Source: Myxococcus xanthus
GTDB taxonomy: Bacteria; Myxococcota; Myxococcia; Myxococcales; Myxococcaceae
Direction: 5' to 3'
Assembly: GCF_900106535.1 (NCBI RefSeq)
Contig: NZ_FNOH01000006.1
Coordinates: 124,001 to 188,000, forward strand
DNA: 64,000 bases
In this document: in pieces, positions 44,977 through 55,081 of the stretch
Layout: the number at the start of each line of letters is the position of its first letter
How positions within the stretch are numbered: position 1 is the stretch's first letter
Notes under the pieces: model-generated
Told to the model about the DNA's origin: nothing
Seen by the model: only the letters and a program-made list of their open reading frames with translations
The model's database searches: none
Program-made: the position numbers and the translations under genes

Positions 44977-45555
44977 GTGACTTCCGCGCTCGTCCTGCTG
45001 GGCTACCTCGCCGGCTCCATTCCCTTCGGTGTGTTGCTGACGCGGTGGCTGCGCGGGGTGGACGTGCGCACCGGCGGTAGCGGGAACATCGGCGCCACCA
45101 ACGTCACGCGCGTGGCGGGCAAGAAGCTGGGCGCGGTGGTGTTGCTGCTGGATGCCATCAAGGGCGCGCTGCCCGTGGTCCTGGCGGTGCGCCTGTTGCC
45201 GGATGCGCCCACCGTGCATGTGGCGGTGGGGCTGGCCGCGGTGCTGGGCCACATCTACCCGGTGTGGCTCAAGCTCCAGGGCGGCAAGGGCGTGGCCACG
45301 GCGCTGGGCGTGCTGCTGGTGCTGGTGCCCCAGGCCGCGCTGGCGGCCGCGCTGGTGTACGTCGCCGTCTTCGCCGTGTCGCGCGTGAGCTCGCTGGGCT
45401 CGCTGGCGGCGGGGGCCACGGCGGTGGGCACGTCGGCGCTCACCGCGCGGGCCGTGGAGTACGCGGGACTCTCAGCCCTCCTCTTCGCCCTCATGCTGTG
45501 GACGCACCGGGGCAACATCCTCCGGCTGGCGCGGCGCACCGAGCGGCGCTTCTGA
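44977..45555 (+). CDS. plsY: Glycerol-3-phosphate acyltransferase (acyl-phosphate dependent)
   Basis: 192 aa integral membrane enzyme from a GTG start. It transfers an acyl chain from acyl-phosphate to glycerol-3-phosphate, the first step of phospholipid synthesis. Conserved PlsY motifs: LAGSIPFGVLLTRW, GSGNIGATNVTR (residues ~33-44), AVLGHIYPVWLKLQGGKGVAT and the terminal LMLWTHRGNILRL. The 3' end overlaps the converging rlmL-like gene by 84 bp, so its last ~28 codons are antisense to that gene's C-terminal tail. Confidence 0.95.
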   Translation: MTSALVLLGYLAGSIPFGVLLTRWLRGVDVRTGGSGNIGATNVTRVAGKKLGAVVLLLDAIKGALPVVLAVRLLPDAPTVHVAVGLAAVLGHIYPVWLKLQGGKGVATALGVLLVLVPQAALAAALVYVAVFAVSRVSSLGSLAAGATAVGTSALTARAVEYAGLSALLFALMLWTHRGNILRLARRTERRF

Positions 45556-46728
45556 GCCGTTCCCGGTGTCACCCCGAGCGCTGCCGCCGTCTGGAGGACG
45601 GTAGCCCAGCAGCGAGCAGGCGATGGGGCCGTTCCAGAGGTCCCGCTTCGCGGAGGGGCGCGCGTGGAAGGCGCTCTCGAAGGCGGGGTTGCCGCAGATG
45701 ACCCACACGCGCCAGCCCGGCACGCGCAGCGACTCGCCCAGCTTGAAGTAGAAGCTCTTCATGCCCTTCTGGCCGCCCGTGCCGAGCCGGTCGCCGTAGG
45801 GCGGGTTGGTGACGATCAATCCGCCTGTCTCCGGCAGCGGCGGCAGCCGGGTCGCGTCACCCTCGGCCAGCTGGATTTCCTCCGTCAGTCGCGCGGCGCG
45901 CACGTTGCGGCTGGCGGCCTCCAGCGCCTCCGGGTCCTTGTCGAAGCCGAGCAGCGGTACTTCCACCTTCCGCTCGTTGCGGCGGGCATCCGCGCGCATG
46001 TCCGCGAGCAGCTCGCGGGCCCGGGTGCCCAGCTCCGGCCAGCGCTCCACCGCGAAGTCCCGGTTGAGCCCGGGCGCGCGCCGGCGGGCGATGAGGCCTG
46101 CCTCGATGAGCAACGTGCCGGAGCCGCACATCGGGTCCACCAGGCCCTCCGTCCCCGTGTAGTTCGCCGCGCGAAGCACCGCCGCGGCCAGCGTCTCCTT
46201 CAGCGGGGCGGGCGTGGGGCGCACGCGGTAGCCCCGGCGGTGCAGCGGCTCGCCGCACAAATCCAGGGACAGGGACAGCGTTTCACGGGCGAGGTGCGCC
46301 ACCACGCGGATGTCCGGGTCCCTCGTATTCACGTCCGGCCGGGCGCCCTTCGTGTCGCGCATCCGGTCGACGATGGCGTCTTTCACCTTGAGGGCCACGA
46401 AGCCGGAGTGGCTGTGCTCGCTGTCCTTCAGCGTGGCATCCACCGCGAAGGTGTGTTCGGGGGTGAGGTGCTCCTCCCAGGGGATGCTGGCGGCGGCTTC
46501 GTACAGGCCTTCCGCGCCCCGGGCCTCGAAGGCGCCCAGCGGGTAGAGCACGCGCATGGCGATGCGGGACCAGAGCGCCACCATGAGCGCCTCGTCGAGC
46601 GTGGCCATGAAGCGGACACCGCCGCGGTCCTGGCGGATGCGGCGGGCGCCGAGCTCCTTCAGCTCGTCGGCCAGGAGGTCCTCGGTGCCGCGAGCGGCGG
46701 TGGCGAAAAGGGCAATGCGTTCAGCCAT
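45472..46728 (-). CDS. THUMP-domain RNA methyltransferase (RlmL-like)
   Basis: 418 aa from ATG 46728 (homology starts there; a longer frame to 46773 is open). N-terminal ferredoxin-like/THUMP domain (MAERIALFATAARGTEDLLADEL and RGGVRFMA), then a class I SAM methyltransferase: GLVDPMCGSGTLLIEAGLIA (motif I), LGFDKDPEALEAASRN, and the amino-methyltransferase motif IVTNPPYGDRLG. This matches the N-terminal half of RlmL (m2G2445 of 23S rRNA) as a stand-alone enzyme, without the RlmK half fused in E. coli. The last ~35 residues are unconserved and overlap plsY. Confidence 0.9.
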   Translation of the reverse strand: MAERIALFATAARGTEDLLADELKELGARRIRQDRGGVRFMATLDEALMVALWSRIAMRVLYPLGAFEARGAEGLYEAAASIPWEEHLTPEHTFAVDATLKDSEHSHSGFVALKVKDAIVDRMRDTKGARPDVNTRDPDIRVVAHLARETLSLSLDLCGEPLHRRGYRVRPTPAPLKETLAAAVLRAANYTGTEGLVDPMCGSGTLLIEAGLIARRRAPGLNRDFAVERWPELGTRARELLADMRADARRNERKVEVPLLGFDKDPEALEAASRNVRAARLTEEIQLAEGDATRLPPLPETGGLIVTNPPYGDRLGTGGQKGMKSFYFKLGESLRVPGWRVWVICGNPAFESAFHARPSAKRDLWNGPIACSLLGYRPPDGGSARGDTGNGSEAPLGAPRQPEDVAPVRPQHEGEEEG

Positions 46729-46779
46729 GGGATTCCGCCCATAGACGACACCGGGCCGCTTGGGAACCGGCATCGCGTT

Positions 46780-47070
46780 TCATGTGCCCACCGCCTCGTA
46801 GAGGGCGAAGGTGGCGTCCTCCTGCTGGGCGCTCGCCTCCCGCGCCCGCTGGAAGTCCTCGGACTGAAAGTAGGCCCGCATGGAGGCCTTGTCCCGCCAG
46901 CGCGTCACCAGCATCAGCTCCGGCGGCCGTTCGAAGGAGCGCAGCTCCTCCAGCCCCAGGAAGCCCGGGTATCCGTCCACCGCCCGCGTGCGCGCCTGGA
47001 AGCGGGCGACCAGGCGGTCCGCTTCCTCGGGGGCTGGCCGGAAGCGGGCGATGGCGACAATCATGGGCAC
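46780..47070 (-). CDS. Antibiotic biosynthesis monooxygenase (ABM)-like protein
   Basis: 96 aa, the single ABM ferredoxin-like fold: IVAIARFRPAPEEADRLVAR, GYPGFLGLEELRSFERPPE, MLVTRWRDKASMRAYFQSEDFQRA and a C-terminal TFALYEAV strand. ABM proteins are dimeric, cofactor-free oxygenases or heme-degradation (IsdG-like) enzymes or general quinol-modifying proteins; the residues that would separate these cannot be read with confidence. A second in-frame ATG at 47064 is possible. It lies between ftsK and the rlmL-like gene on the same strand, with gaps of 113 and 51 bp. Confidence 0.87.
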   Translation of the reverse strand: MPMIVAIARFRPAPEEADRLVARFQARTRAVDGYPGFLGLEELRSFERPPELMLVTRWRDKASMRAYFQSEDFQRAREASAQQEDATFALYEAVGT

Positions 47071-47183
47071 GCCCCGGTGGAAAACAGCGAGGGCGTCCGG
47101 GCCGAGCCAGGACGCCCCCGTGAAGTGGAACCGCCAGGGCCACCGCCTCCCATCCCATCCGGGAGACGGCGGCCACGTGGGCC

Positions 47184-50100
47184 TTACATGGCCCCGGCGC
47201 CGGGCATGTCGCCCAGGCCCCGGATGAGCACCTCGCGGGGCTTGGCGCCGTCCGCCGCGCCCACCACCCCGTCGCGCTCCATCCGCTCAATCATGCGGGC
47301 CGCGCGGTTGTAGCCGATGCGCATCTTGCGCTGGAGCATGGAGATGGAGACGGCCCGCATCTCGCTGACCGTCGCGAGCGCCTGGTCGTACAGCTCGTCG
47401 GACAGCTCGTCCTCCTCGCCGCCACCTTCCACGTCCTCGTCGCGCGGCTTGAGGATGGAGTCGTCGTAGACGGGCTTGCCCTGGGCCTTGAGGTGGTCCA
47501 CCGCCTTCTTGATTTCGTTCTCCGACACGAAGGCGCCGTGCACGCGCTGCAGGTGCGCGCTGGTGGGCGGCATGATGAGCATGTCGCCCATGCCCAGCAG
47601 GGCCTCCGCACCGACCGTGCCCAGAATCGTCATCGAGTCCGGCTTCGAGCGCAGCATGAAGCTGACGCGCGTGGGGAAGTTGGCCTTGATGACGCCGGTG
47701 ACGACGTCCGTGGACGGGCGCTGCGTGGCGACCATCAGGTGGATGCCGGCCGCGCGGGCCATCTGCGCCAGGCGAGCGACGTAGGTCTCCACCTCGCGGC
47801 TGGCCACCATCATCAGGTCGGCGAGCTCGTCGATGATGACCACGATGTAGGGCAGCTTCTTGAGCTGCTTCTTCTCCGGCTCGGTGGACTCGCTGGCCTC
47901 CATCGCCTCGGTGTCCTCGGACTCGTCCTCCAGCTCCGGAGCCTCGGCTTCCTCGGGCGCCTGCGCGTCGAGCATGTCGTCCTCGTCGTCCCGGGGTGCG
48001 GCGACGCCCAGGCTCTCACCGCCCGCGGGCATGGAGGACTTGGGGCTCTCGCCATCGAGCACGAGCACGTTCTTCGGCTTCGCCTTCTTCTTCGGCGCGG
48101 ACTCGGTGGTCGTCTTCACCTCCACCGCGGTGCTCTCCACCAGCTTGTTGAAGCCGGCGATGTTGCGCACGCCCGCCTCGGACAGCATCTGGTAGCGGCG
48201 CTCCATCTCCTCCACGGCCCAGCGCAGCGCGAGCGCCGCCTTCTTCGGGTCCGTCACCACCGGCAGCAGCAGGTGGGGGATGCCCTCGTAGACGGAGAGC
48301 TCCAGCATCTTCGGGTCCACCATGATGAAGCGGACCTCCTCGGGCGTGGCCTTGAGGAGGATGCTCATGATCATGGAGTTCACCGCCACCGACTTACCGG
48401 ACCCGGTGGTGCCGGCGATGAGCAGGTGGGGCGCCTTGGCCAGGTCGAGGACGTACGGCATGCCCTCGATGTCCTTGCCCACGCACATGGTCAGCTTGCT
48501 GGCGCCCTTGTTGAAGGCGTCCTGCTCGGCAATCTCCTTGAGGTAGACGGTTTCACGGTCCCTGTTCGGCACCTCGATGCCCACCACGCCCTTGCCGGGG
48601 ATGGGGGCGACGATGCGCACGCGCATGGCCTCCATGGCCATGGCGAGGTCGTCCGCGAGCGCGGCAATCTTGCTCACCTTGATGCCGGGGCCCGGGAGGA
48701 ACTCGTACATGGTGACGACGGGGCCGGGGCGAATCTCCACCACCTCGCCGACGATGCCGAAGTCCGCCAGCTTCGCGCGCAGCTTCTCCGCCGTGGACAG
48801 GTACACGTCCTTGTCCAGCGCGGAGCGCTCCGTCTTGTCGTACTCGAGCACGTCGAGCGGCGGCAGCGAGAAGCTCTTGCGGTCGCCGACGAACTCGAAC
48901 TGGTCCTGGCTCTTCTTGACGGTGGGCTTGGGCGGGGCCTTGGGCTCCACGATGAGCGGCATGCGCGCCAGCGCGGCCGGCGGCGCGGGGACGATGTCGG
49001 CCGGGGCGGCGGGGGCGGGCGGCACCGGCGCGATGGGGGCGGCGGCGACGGGCGCGACAGGCTCGGCCTCCATGTCAGCCATGGGGACCGGCGCCGGGCC
49101 GGTGACGATGTTCGGCCTGCGGCGGGCGCGCGGCGTTTCGGTGGCGTCGGCGCCGTCGGCGGGAATGATGAGGTTGGGCGAGGGCGGCAGGAAGGACGCG
49201 GCCCAGGCCGGGTCGGCACCGAGGGCCGGGCGTTTCTCCGCCTTCGCCGGCGCTTTCTCCGGAAGGGCCAGCACGGGCGCGGGGGCAGGGGGCAGCGAAT
49301 CGGCCTCGCGGGTCGGCGGGAGCAGCTTCTTCTCCAGCTTCTCCGCCTTCTCGCGCTCGCGGGACTCCTTGAGCGCCAGCTTCGCGGCGATGGCCTGCTC
49401 CTTCTCCTGCTGCTTCGACAGCCGGAAGGCCTCCTCCGCCATCGCTTCGGCCTCGGCGGCCTCTGCCTCTTCGGCCAGGCGCTCGGCTTCGGCGAGCTCT
49501 TCCTCGTCGGCCTCGAGCTGCGCGAGGAAGGCGGCCTCCTCGAGCTTCTCCTCGGCGGCGCGTTCCTGGCGCTCCTGGTAGGCCACCTTCTGAGCCTCCC
49601 AGAACACGCTGGCGGACTCCTGGACGCGGCGGCCCACCACGCAGAGCCCGGCCCACGCCAGCGAGCACAGCTTGAGGAAGGTGTACTGGGTGCCCACGAT
49701 GAGGGCGGCCGCGCTGATGGCTGTCACCAGGATGACGGTGCCCACCGTGGAGAACAGGCCGGACATGATGCCGCCCAGGCTGGCGCCCAGCGCGCCACCC
49801 GGTGGGTGCGCCCAGCCCTTGTCACCGGCGAACATCAACTGCGCCAGCACGGACACGCTGACCGTCAGCAGCGCCAGGCTGATGATTTGCGGTCCTCGCT
49901 TCCGGTCGCGGCTGCCCACGAAGAGCACCATGGCCGTGTAGATGCCACCCGCCGGGATGAGGTAGGCGCACACGCCCAGCAAGCCGCGCAGGGACTCCGC
50001 GATGAGGTGCCCCATGGGGCCCACCGCGTTGTTGAAGCCCGGGCCCACCCGGTCCTTCGCGTCGAAAGTGGCCACCGCCAGCAGGGCAATCAACGACGCC

Positions 50101-50249
50101 GCCAGCAGGAACACGCCGGTGATGGCTCGGGTGGTGACGTCACCGCCCTTGCCGGCCTTCATCCGCTTGTCCGCCAGCGCCCTGCGGCGCGTCGCGATTT
50201 CCTGCCGGGACAAGACCGCCTTCTCCGCCCGACCCTTCTTCGCCGTCAT
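47184..50249 (-). CDS. ftsK: FtsK/SpoIIIE-type DNA translocase with motor insertion
   Basis: 1021 aa from ATG 50249 (GAGGGAAG upstream). Four transmembrane helices (~40-190) anchor it at the division septum. A charged/Pro-rich linker (~215-490) leads to the motor: alpha domain around YEFLPGPGIKVSKIAAL, Walker A GTTGSGKSVAVN (~611-622) and Walker B VIIDELADLMM (~800-810). The C-terminal gamma winged-helix domain, which reads KOPS-like sequences, starts ELYDQALATVSEMRAVSI. It pumps chromosomal DNA during division and assists dimer resolution. Between Walker A and B there is an insertion (~705-795) rich in Glu, Asp and Ser, longer than in E. coli by about 50-60 residues. A consensus-like promoter is visible upstream. 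Confidence 0.95.
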   Translation of the reverse strand: MTAKKGRAEKAVLSRQEIATRRRALADKRMKAGKGGDVTTRAITGVFLLAASLIALLAVATFDAKDRVGPGFNNAVGPMGHLIAESLRGLLGVCAYLIPAGGIYTAMVLFVGSRDRKRGPQIISLALLTVSVSVLAQLMFAGDKGWAHPPGGALGASLGGIMSGLFSTVGTVILVTAISAAALIVGTQYTFLKLCSLAWAGLCVVGRRVQESASVFWEAQKVAYQERQERAAEEKLEEAAFLAQLEADEEELAEAERLAEEAEAAEAEAMAEEAFRLSKQQEKEQAIAAKLALKESREREKAEKLEKKLLPPTREADSLPPAPAPVLALPEKAPAKAEKRPALGADPAWAASFLPPSPNLIIPADGADATETPRARRRPNIVTGPAPVPMADMEAEPVAPVAAAPIAPVPPAPAAPADIVPAPPAALARMPLIVEPKAPPKPTVKKSQDQFEFVGDRKSFSLPPLDVLEYDKTERSALDKDVYLSTAEKLRAKLADFGIVGEVVEIRPGPVVTMYEFLPGPGIKVSKIAALADDLAMAMEAMRVRIVAPIPGKGVVGIEVPNRDRETVYLKEIAEQDAFNKGASKLTMCVGKDIEGMPYVLDLAKAPHLLIAGTTGSGKSVAVNSMIMSILLKATPEEVRFIMVDPKMLELSVYEGIPHLLLPVVTDPKKAALALRWAVEEMERRYQMLSEAGVRNIAGFNKLVESTAVEVKTTTESAPKKKAKPKNVLVLDGESPKSSMPAGGESLGVAAPRDDEDDMLDAQAPEEAEAPELEDESEDTEAMEASESTEPEKKQLKKLPYIVVIIDELADLMMVASREVETYVARLAQMARAAGIHLMVATQRPSTDVVTGVIKANFPTRVSFMLRSKPDSMTILGTVGAEALLGMGDMLIMPPTSAHLQRVHGAFVSENEIKKAVDHLKAQGKPVYDDSILKPRDEDVEGGGEEDELSDELYDQALATVSEMRAVSISMLQRKMRIGYNRAARMIERMERDGVVGAADGAKPREVLIRGLGDMPGAGAM

Positions 50250-50307
50250 GTCCGTCTTCCCTCTGCGCGTCTCAGCCGCGTAGCGGGCTGTAGCAATGCC
50301 CGCAGCG

Positions 50308-50335
50308 AGTGTAGGGAGGGCGGGGGACCGGTCAA
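50308..50335 (-). promoter_or_regulatory. Sigma-70-type promoter of ftsK
   Basis: Minus strand: TTGACC (50335-50330), a 16-bp spacer, TACACT (50313-50308). The predicted start is ~50 bp upstream of the ftsK ATG. It lies in the 214-bp divergent spacer facing the zinc-ribbon/gat operon. Confidence 0.6.
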
Positions 50336-50463
50336 TTTTCCAGCTCAGGACGGGGAACCTACATTTCGGCTGCACCCCTCCCCAGAGGGGGTATGGTGCC
50401 GCCCAACATCGCCGCCCGGGCGCGCATGCCGCGCGGCGGCGGGACTTCGTGGAGGAACATCAC

Positions 50464-50799
50464 ATGGCCGACGCCCGTACCGACAAGCCGTCATCCACCG
50501 AGGAGGAGTACTTCGCCCGGGAGGAGATTGAGAAGAAGCGCAAGCTGGCTCTGGAGCAGGCCGCGGCGAGCGCGGCGCAGCAGCGCGAGGAGCTCAAGAA
50601 GCTCCACTGGATGAAGTGCCCCAAGTGCGGCATGGACCTCCAGACGCTGAAGCAGGGGAATGTCGAAATCGAGACCTGCTTCAACTGCCACGGCATCTTC
50701 CTGGACGCCGGGGAGCTGGACCAGCTGGTCGCCCAGCACGGCCACGAGGGCAGTGGCAAGGTGATGGGGGCCATCCTCAACCTCTTCAAGAAGAAGTAG
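50464..50799 (+). CDS. Zinc-ribbon (TFIIB-type) small protein
   Basis: 111 aa. An N-terminal charged helix (EEEYFAREEIEKKRKLALEQ) is followed by a zinc ribbon with two cysteine pairs, MKCPKCGMDLQTL and ETCFNCHGIFLDAGELDQLV, characteristic of zf-TFIIB (PF13453-like) bacterial proteins. GGAGG lies upstream of ATG 50464. The stop is 6 bp before gatC, so it is the first gene of the gatCAB transcription unit. The role is unknown; the ribbon could bind nucleic acid or protein. A link to tRNA-dependent amidation is only implied by position. Confidence 0.85.
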   Translation: MADARTDKPSSTEEEYFAREEIEKKRKLALEQAAASAAQQREELKKLHWMKCPKCGMDLQTLKQGNVEIETCFNCHGIFLDAGELDQLVAQHGHEGSGKVMGAILNLFKKK

Positions 50800-50805
50800 G
50801 CCGCC

Positions 50806-51093
50806 GTGGCGCTCACGCTCGAGCAGGTGCGCCATGTGGCCACACTGGCGCGGCTGTCGCTGACTCCGGAAGAGGAGCAGCGCTTCACCACCCAGCTGTC
50901 CGCGGTGCTGGACGCGGTGGAGCAGCTCCAGTCGCTCGACGTGGAGGCCGTGGAGCCCACTTCCCACGCCACGCTCACGTCCTCACGGTTGCGTGAGGAC
51001 GTGACGCGGCCGTCCCTGCCGCCAGAGAAGTCCCTGGCCAACGCGCCGGCGAAGTCGGACACGTCCTTCGCCGTGCCGAAAATCATCGAGTAG
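50806..51093 (+). CDS. gatC: Asp/Glu-tRNA amidotransferase subunit C
   Basis: 95 aa from a GTG start 6 bp after the zinc-ribbon gene. GatC stabilises the GatA-GatB complex that converts mischarged Glu-tRNA(Gln) and Asp-tRNA(Asn) to Gln-/Asn-tRNA. The N-terminal LEQVRHVATLARLSLTPEEE helix and the C-terminal LREDVTRPSLPPEK and FAVPKIIE blocks are diagnostic. Normal length. Followed by gatA after 18 bp. Confidence 0.96.
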   Translation: MALTLEQVRHVATLARLSLTPEEEQRFTTQLSAVLDAVEQLQSLDVEAVEPTSHATLTSSRLREDVTRPSLPPEKSLANAPAKSDTSFAVPKIIE

Positions 51094-51111
51094 CCCCGGA
51101 GGTTCCACGCC

Positions 51112-52572
51112 ATGCAGCTCACGGACCTCACGATGCTGGAGCTGGCCGCGAAGCTGGCCGCGGGAGAGGCCTCCTCCGAGGAGGCCACCCGCGCGAGCCT
51201 GGCGCGCATCCAGCAGGTGGACCCGAAGGTGCGCGCCTTCTTGCGCGTGGATGAAGCCGGTGCCCTGGCCGCCGCTCGCGCCAGTGACGCGCGCCGCAAG
51301 TCGGGCAGTCCCGCCAGCGCCCTGGACGGCGTGCCGTTGGGGCTCAAGGACATCTTCCTCACCGAGGGCGTGGAGACCACCGCCGGCTCGCGCATCCTGG
51401 AGGGCTTCGTTCCGCCCTATGACGCCACGGTGGTGCGCCTGCTGAAGGAGGCGGGCCTGCCGCTGGTGGGCAAGCTGAACATGGATGAGTTCGCGATGGG
51501 CTCATCCAACGAATCCAGCGCCTTCTTCCCCAGCCACAACCCGTGGGATGTGTCGCGCACGCCGGGCGGCTCGTCTGGTGGCTCGGCGGCGGCGGTGGCC
51601 GCGCGCGAGGTGTTCGGCGCGCTGGGAACGGACACGGGCGGCTCCATCCGCCAGCCCGCGGCGCTCACCAACACCGTGGGGCTGAAGCCCACCTACGGCC
51701 GGGTGTCGCGCTTTGGCGTCATCGCCTTCGCCTCGTCGCTGGACCAGCCGGGCCCCATGACGCGCACGGTGGCGGACGCGGCGGCGCTGCTCCAGGTGAT
51801 TGCGCGGCCGGACGCGCAGGACGCCACGTCCGCGGACGCGCCCGTGCCGGATTATTCGGCGGACCTGGAGGCCGGCGTGCGGGGCCTGAAGCTGGGCGTT
51901 CCGCGCGAGTACTTCACCGAGGGCATGGACCCGGAGGTGGAGGCCGCGGTGCGCGAGGCCCTGCGCGAGTACGAGCGTCTGGGCGCGACGCTGGTGGACG
52001 TGTCGCTGCCCCACACGAAGTACGCGCTGGCGACGTACTACCTCATCGCGCCCGCGGAGGCGTCCAGCAACCTGGCTCGCTACGATGGCGTGCGCTTCGG
52101 CCTGCGGGCGAAGGACGCGCGCAGCCTGCGGGACGTGTACGCGCTGACGCGGGAGCAGGGCTTCGGCGCGGAGGTGAAGCGCCGCATCATGCTGGGGACC
52201 TTCGCGCTGTCCTCCGGCTACTACGACGCCCACTACCTGCGTGCGCAGAAGGTTCGCACGCTCATCCGCGAGGACTTCACGCGGGCCTTCCAGCAGGTGG
52301 ACGCGCTGCTGTCGCCCACCTCGCCGGTGCCGGCCTTCAAGCTGGGTGAGAAGGTCGAGGACCCGCTGTCCATGTACCTCATGGACATCTACACGCTGCC
52401 TTGCAACCTGGCGGGCCTGCCCGGCCTGTCGGTGCCCTGCGGCTTCACGAAGGCGGGCTTGCCCGTGGGCCTGCAGATTCTGGGGCGGCCCTTCGACGAG
52501 GCTGGCCTGCTGCGCATTGCCCGCGCCTACGAGCGCGAGCACGACTTCTTCCGCCGCTCCGCGCCCCTGTAG
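51112..52572 (+). CDS. gatA: Asp/Glu-tRNA amidotransferase subunit A
   Basis: 486 aa. The amidase-signature subunit that hydrolyses glutamine and channels ammonia to GatB. Catalytic Ser-cis-Ser-Lys triad elements are present: Lys in [10 protein letters not shown], cis-Ser and nucleophile in [14 protein letters not shown] and [33 protein letters not shown] and [14 protein letters not shown] follow as in the family. The ribosome-binding site is CCGGAGG. Second of the three gat genes. Confidence 0.97.
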   Translation: MQLTDLTMLELAAKLAAGEASSEEATRASLARIQQVDPKVRAFLRVDEAGALAAARASDARRKSGSPASALDGVPLGLKDIFLTEGVETTAGSRILEGFVPPYDATVVRLLKEAGLPLVGKLNMDEFAMGSSNESSAFFPSHNPWDVSRTPGGSSGGSAAAVAAREVFGALGTDTGGSIRQPAALTNTVGLKPTYGRVSRFGVIAFASSLDQPGPMTRTVADAAALLQVIARPDAQDATSADAPVPDYSADLEAGVRGLKLGVPREYFTEGMDPEVEAAVREALREYERLGATLVDVSLPHTKYALATYYLIAPAEASSNLARYDGVRFGLRAKDARSLRDVYALTREQGFGAEVKRRIMLGTFALSSGYYDAHYLRAQKVRTLIREDFTRAFQQVDALLSPTSPVPAFKLGEKVEDPLSMYLMDIYTLPCNLAGLPGLSVPCGFTKAGLPVGLQILGRPFDEAGLLRIARAYEREHDFFRRSAPL

Positions 52573-52604
52573 GGCCCTCGAGCGTCCGCCCTGGTGACAC
52601 CGCC

Positions 52605-54040
<1,436 letters not shown>

Positions 54041-54044
<4 letters not shown>

Positions 54045-55075
54045 GGCGTGCCGTGTGCCGCGGTGGGGACGATGGCGTGCACCACGTCCTCCTCCTGCGT
54101 CGTCTGGGCCTGGGCGAGCACGCGCACGTCGCCGGAGGCCGTGCGCTCCAGGATGTGTGAGGCGGCTTCGAAGGTGCCGCCGAGCAGACTGCCCACCTGC
54201 TGCGCGCTCACCACGTAGCGCACGTTCCGGAGCGTGCGGAGCTGCGCGGGCAGGCCTTCGTGTCGCCAGCGCTCGCCTTGGGCAGAGCGTGCCCATGGCC
54301 CGGCGTGGATGGCGGGATGGGCGAGGACATCCACTCGCATGGCGTCGAGGTATTGCGCGCAGGGGGCGAACCAGGGCTCGTCGCGGGTATGCGGCTGGGC
54401 GAAGCCGTCATAACCGATGAGGGTCGCCAGCTTTCCGAAGGGCGTCTGGAGCACGGCCAGGTCCTCCGGGCGGCCAGGGCTCAGGTGCAGCCCGTCTTCC
54501 CAGGAGGGCACCAGGTTGGCCTTGCGCGCAGCCGCGACGCAGTTGCCTTCGGGCGAGAAGGTGTAGCTGGTGTTGTAGGTGCGCGCGCTGAAGGGCTCGA
54601 AGTCCGGCGAGCCCTCCCCCCGGCGGCCGGCGGGCAGCAGCGCACTGCCCGCCACCACCCACAGGCCGAAATCCCGCGCGATGCCAGAGAAGGTGTTCCA
54701 CAGCGTCCGGTGCACGAGGGGCGCTCGCGCGGCGTAGATGCACTCCGTCAGCGACGGTGGCCGGAAGTCGCTCCAGGCATTCCACACCCCCCAGGCCTCG
54801 GAGAGGCGCACGCGTTTCAGTGCACCCTGGAGTGAGGTGCTTTGCCGCACGCGGTGCATGTGGCCCAGGAACAGCAACGGCGCCCCCACCGACTCCGGCC
54901 ACACGGCGAGCGCTGGATAGCGCGGCTGGCCTGACGCATCCCGGGCGCGCAGGGCATCCACCTTCGCGGCCAGCGCACGGTGTCGCGCGGCGAAGGCCGC
55001 CGGAGAGGCGTAGTCCTCCAGCGAGACGCGGGGCTGGAGGGCGAACAGTTCGACGAGGTCGGTGGCCGTGTCCAC
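54041..55075 (-). CDS. Nitrilase-superfamily protein lacking the catalytic Cys
   Basis: 344 aa with the carbon-nitrogen hydrolase layout. The catalytic Glu is in ALAVWPES (Glu61), and the catalytic Lys in [12 protein letters not shown] (Lys185). The nucleophile strand, normally of the type I-C-Y-D, reads [13 protein letters not shown] here: Gly221 stands where Cys is expected. The rest of the fold ([16 protein letters not shown] strand, LGLHLS-like loop and the dimer helix region) appears intact, so this is a non-catalytic or altered-chemistry relative rather than a broken gene. It is 6 bp downstream of the oxygenase gene on the same strand, implying an operon, and its stop overlaps gatB. Confidence 0.85.
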
Positions 55076-55081
55076 GGTGCG

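Noticed and set aside
47493-50531. 1012-codon plus-strand open frame opposite ftsK
   Set aside because: His/Arg/Leu/Gly-rich shadow translation. ftsK on the minus strand has all catalytic motifs.
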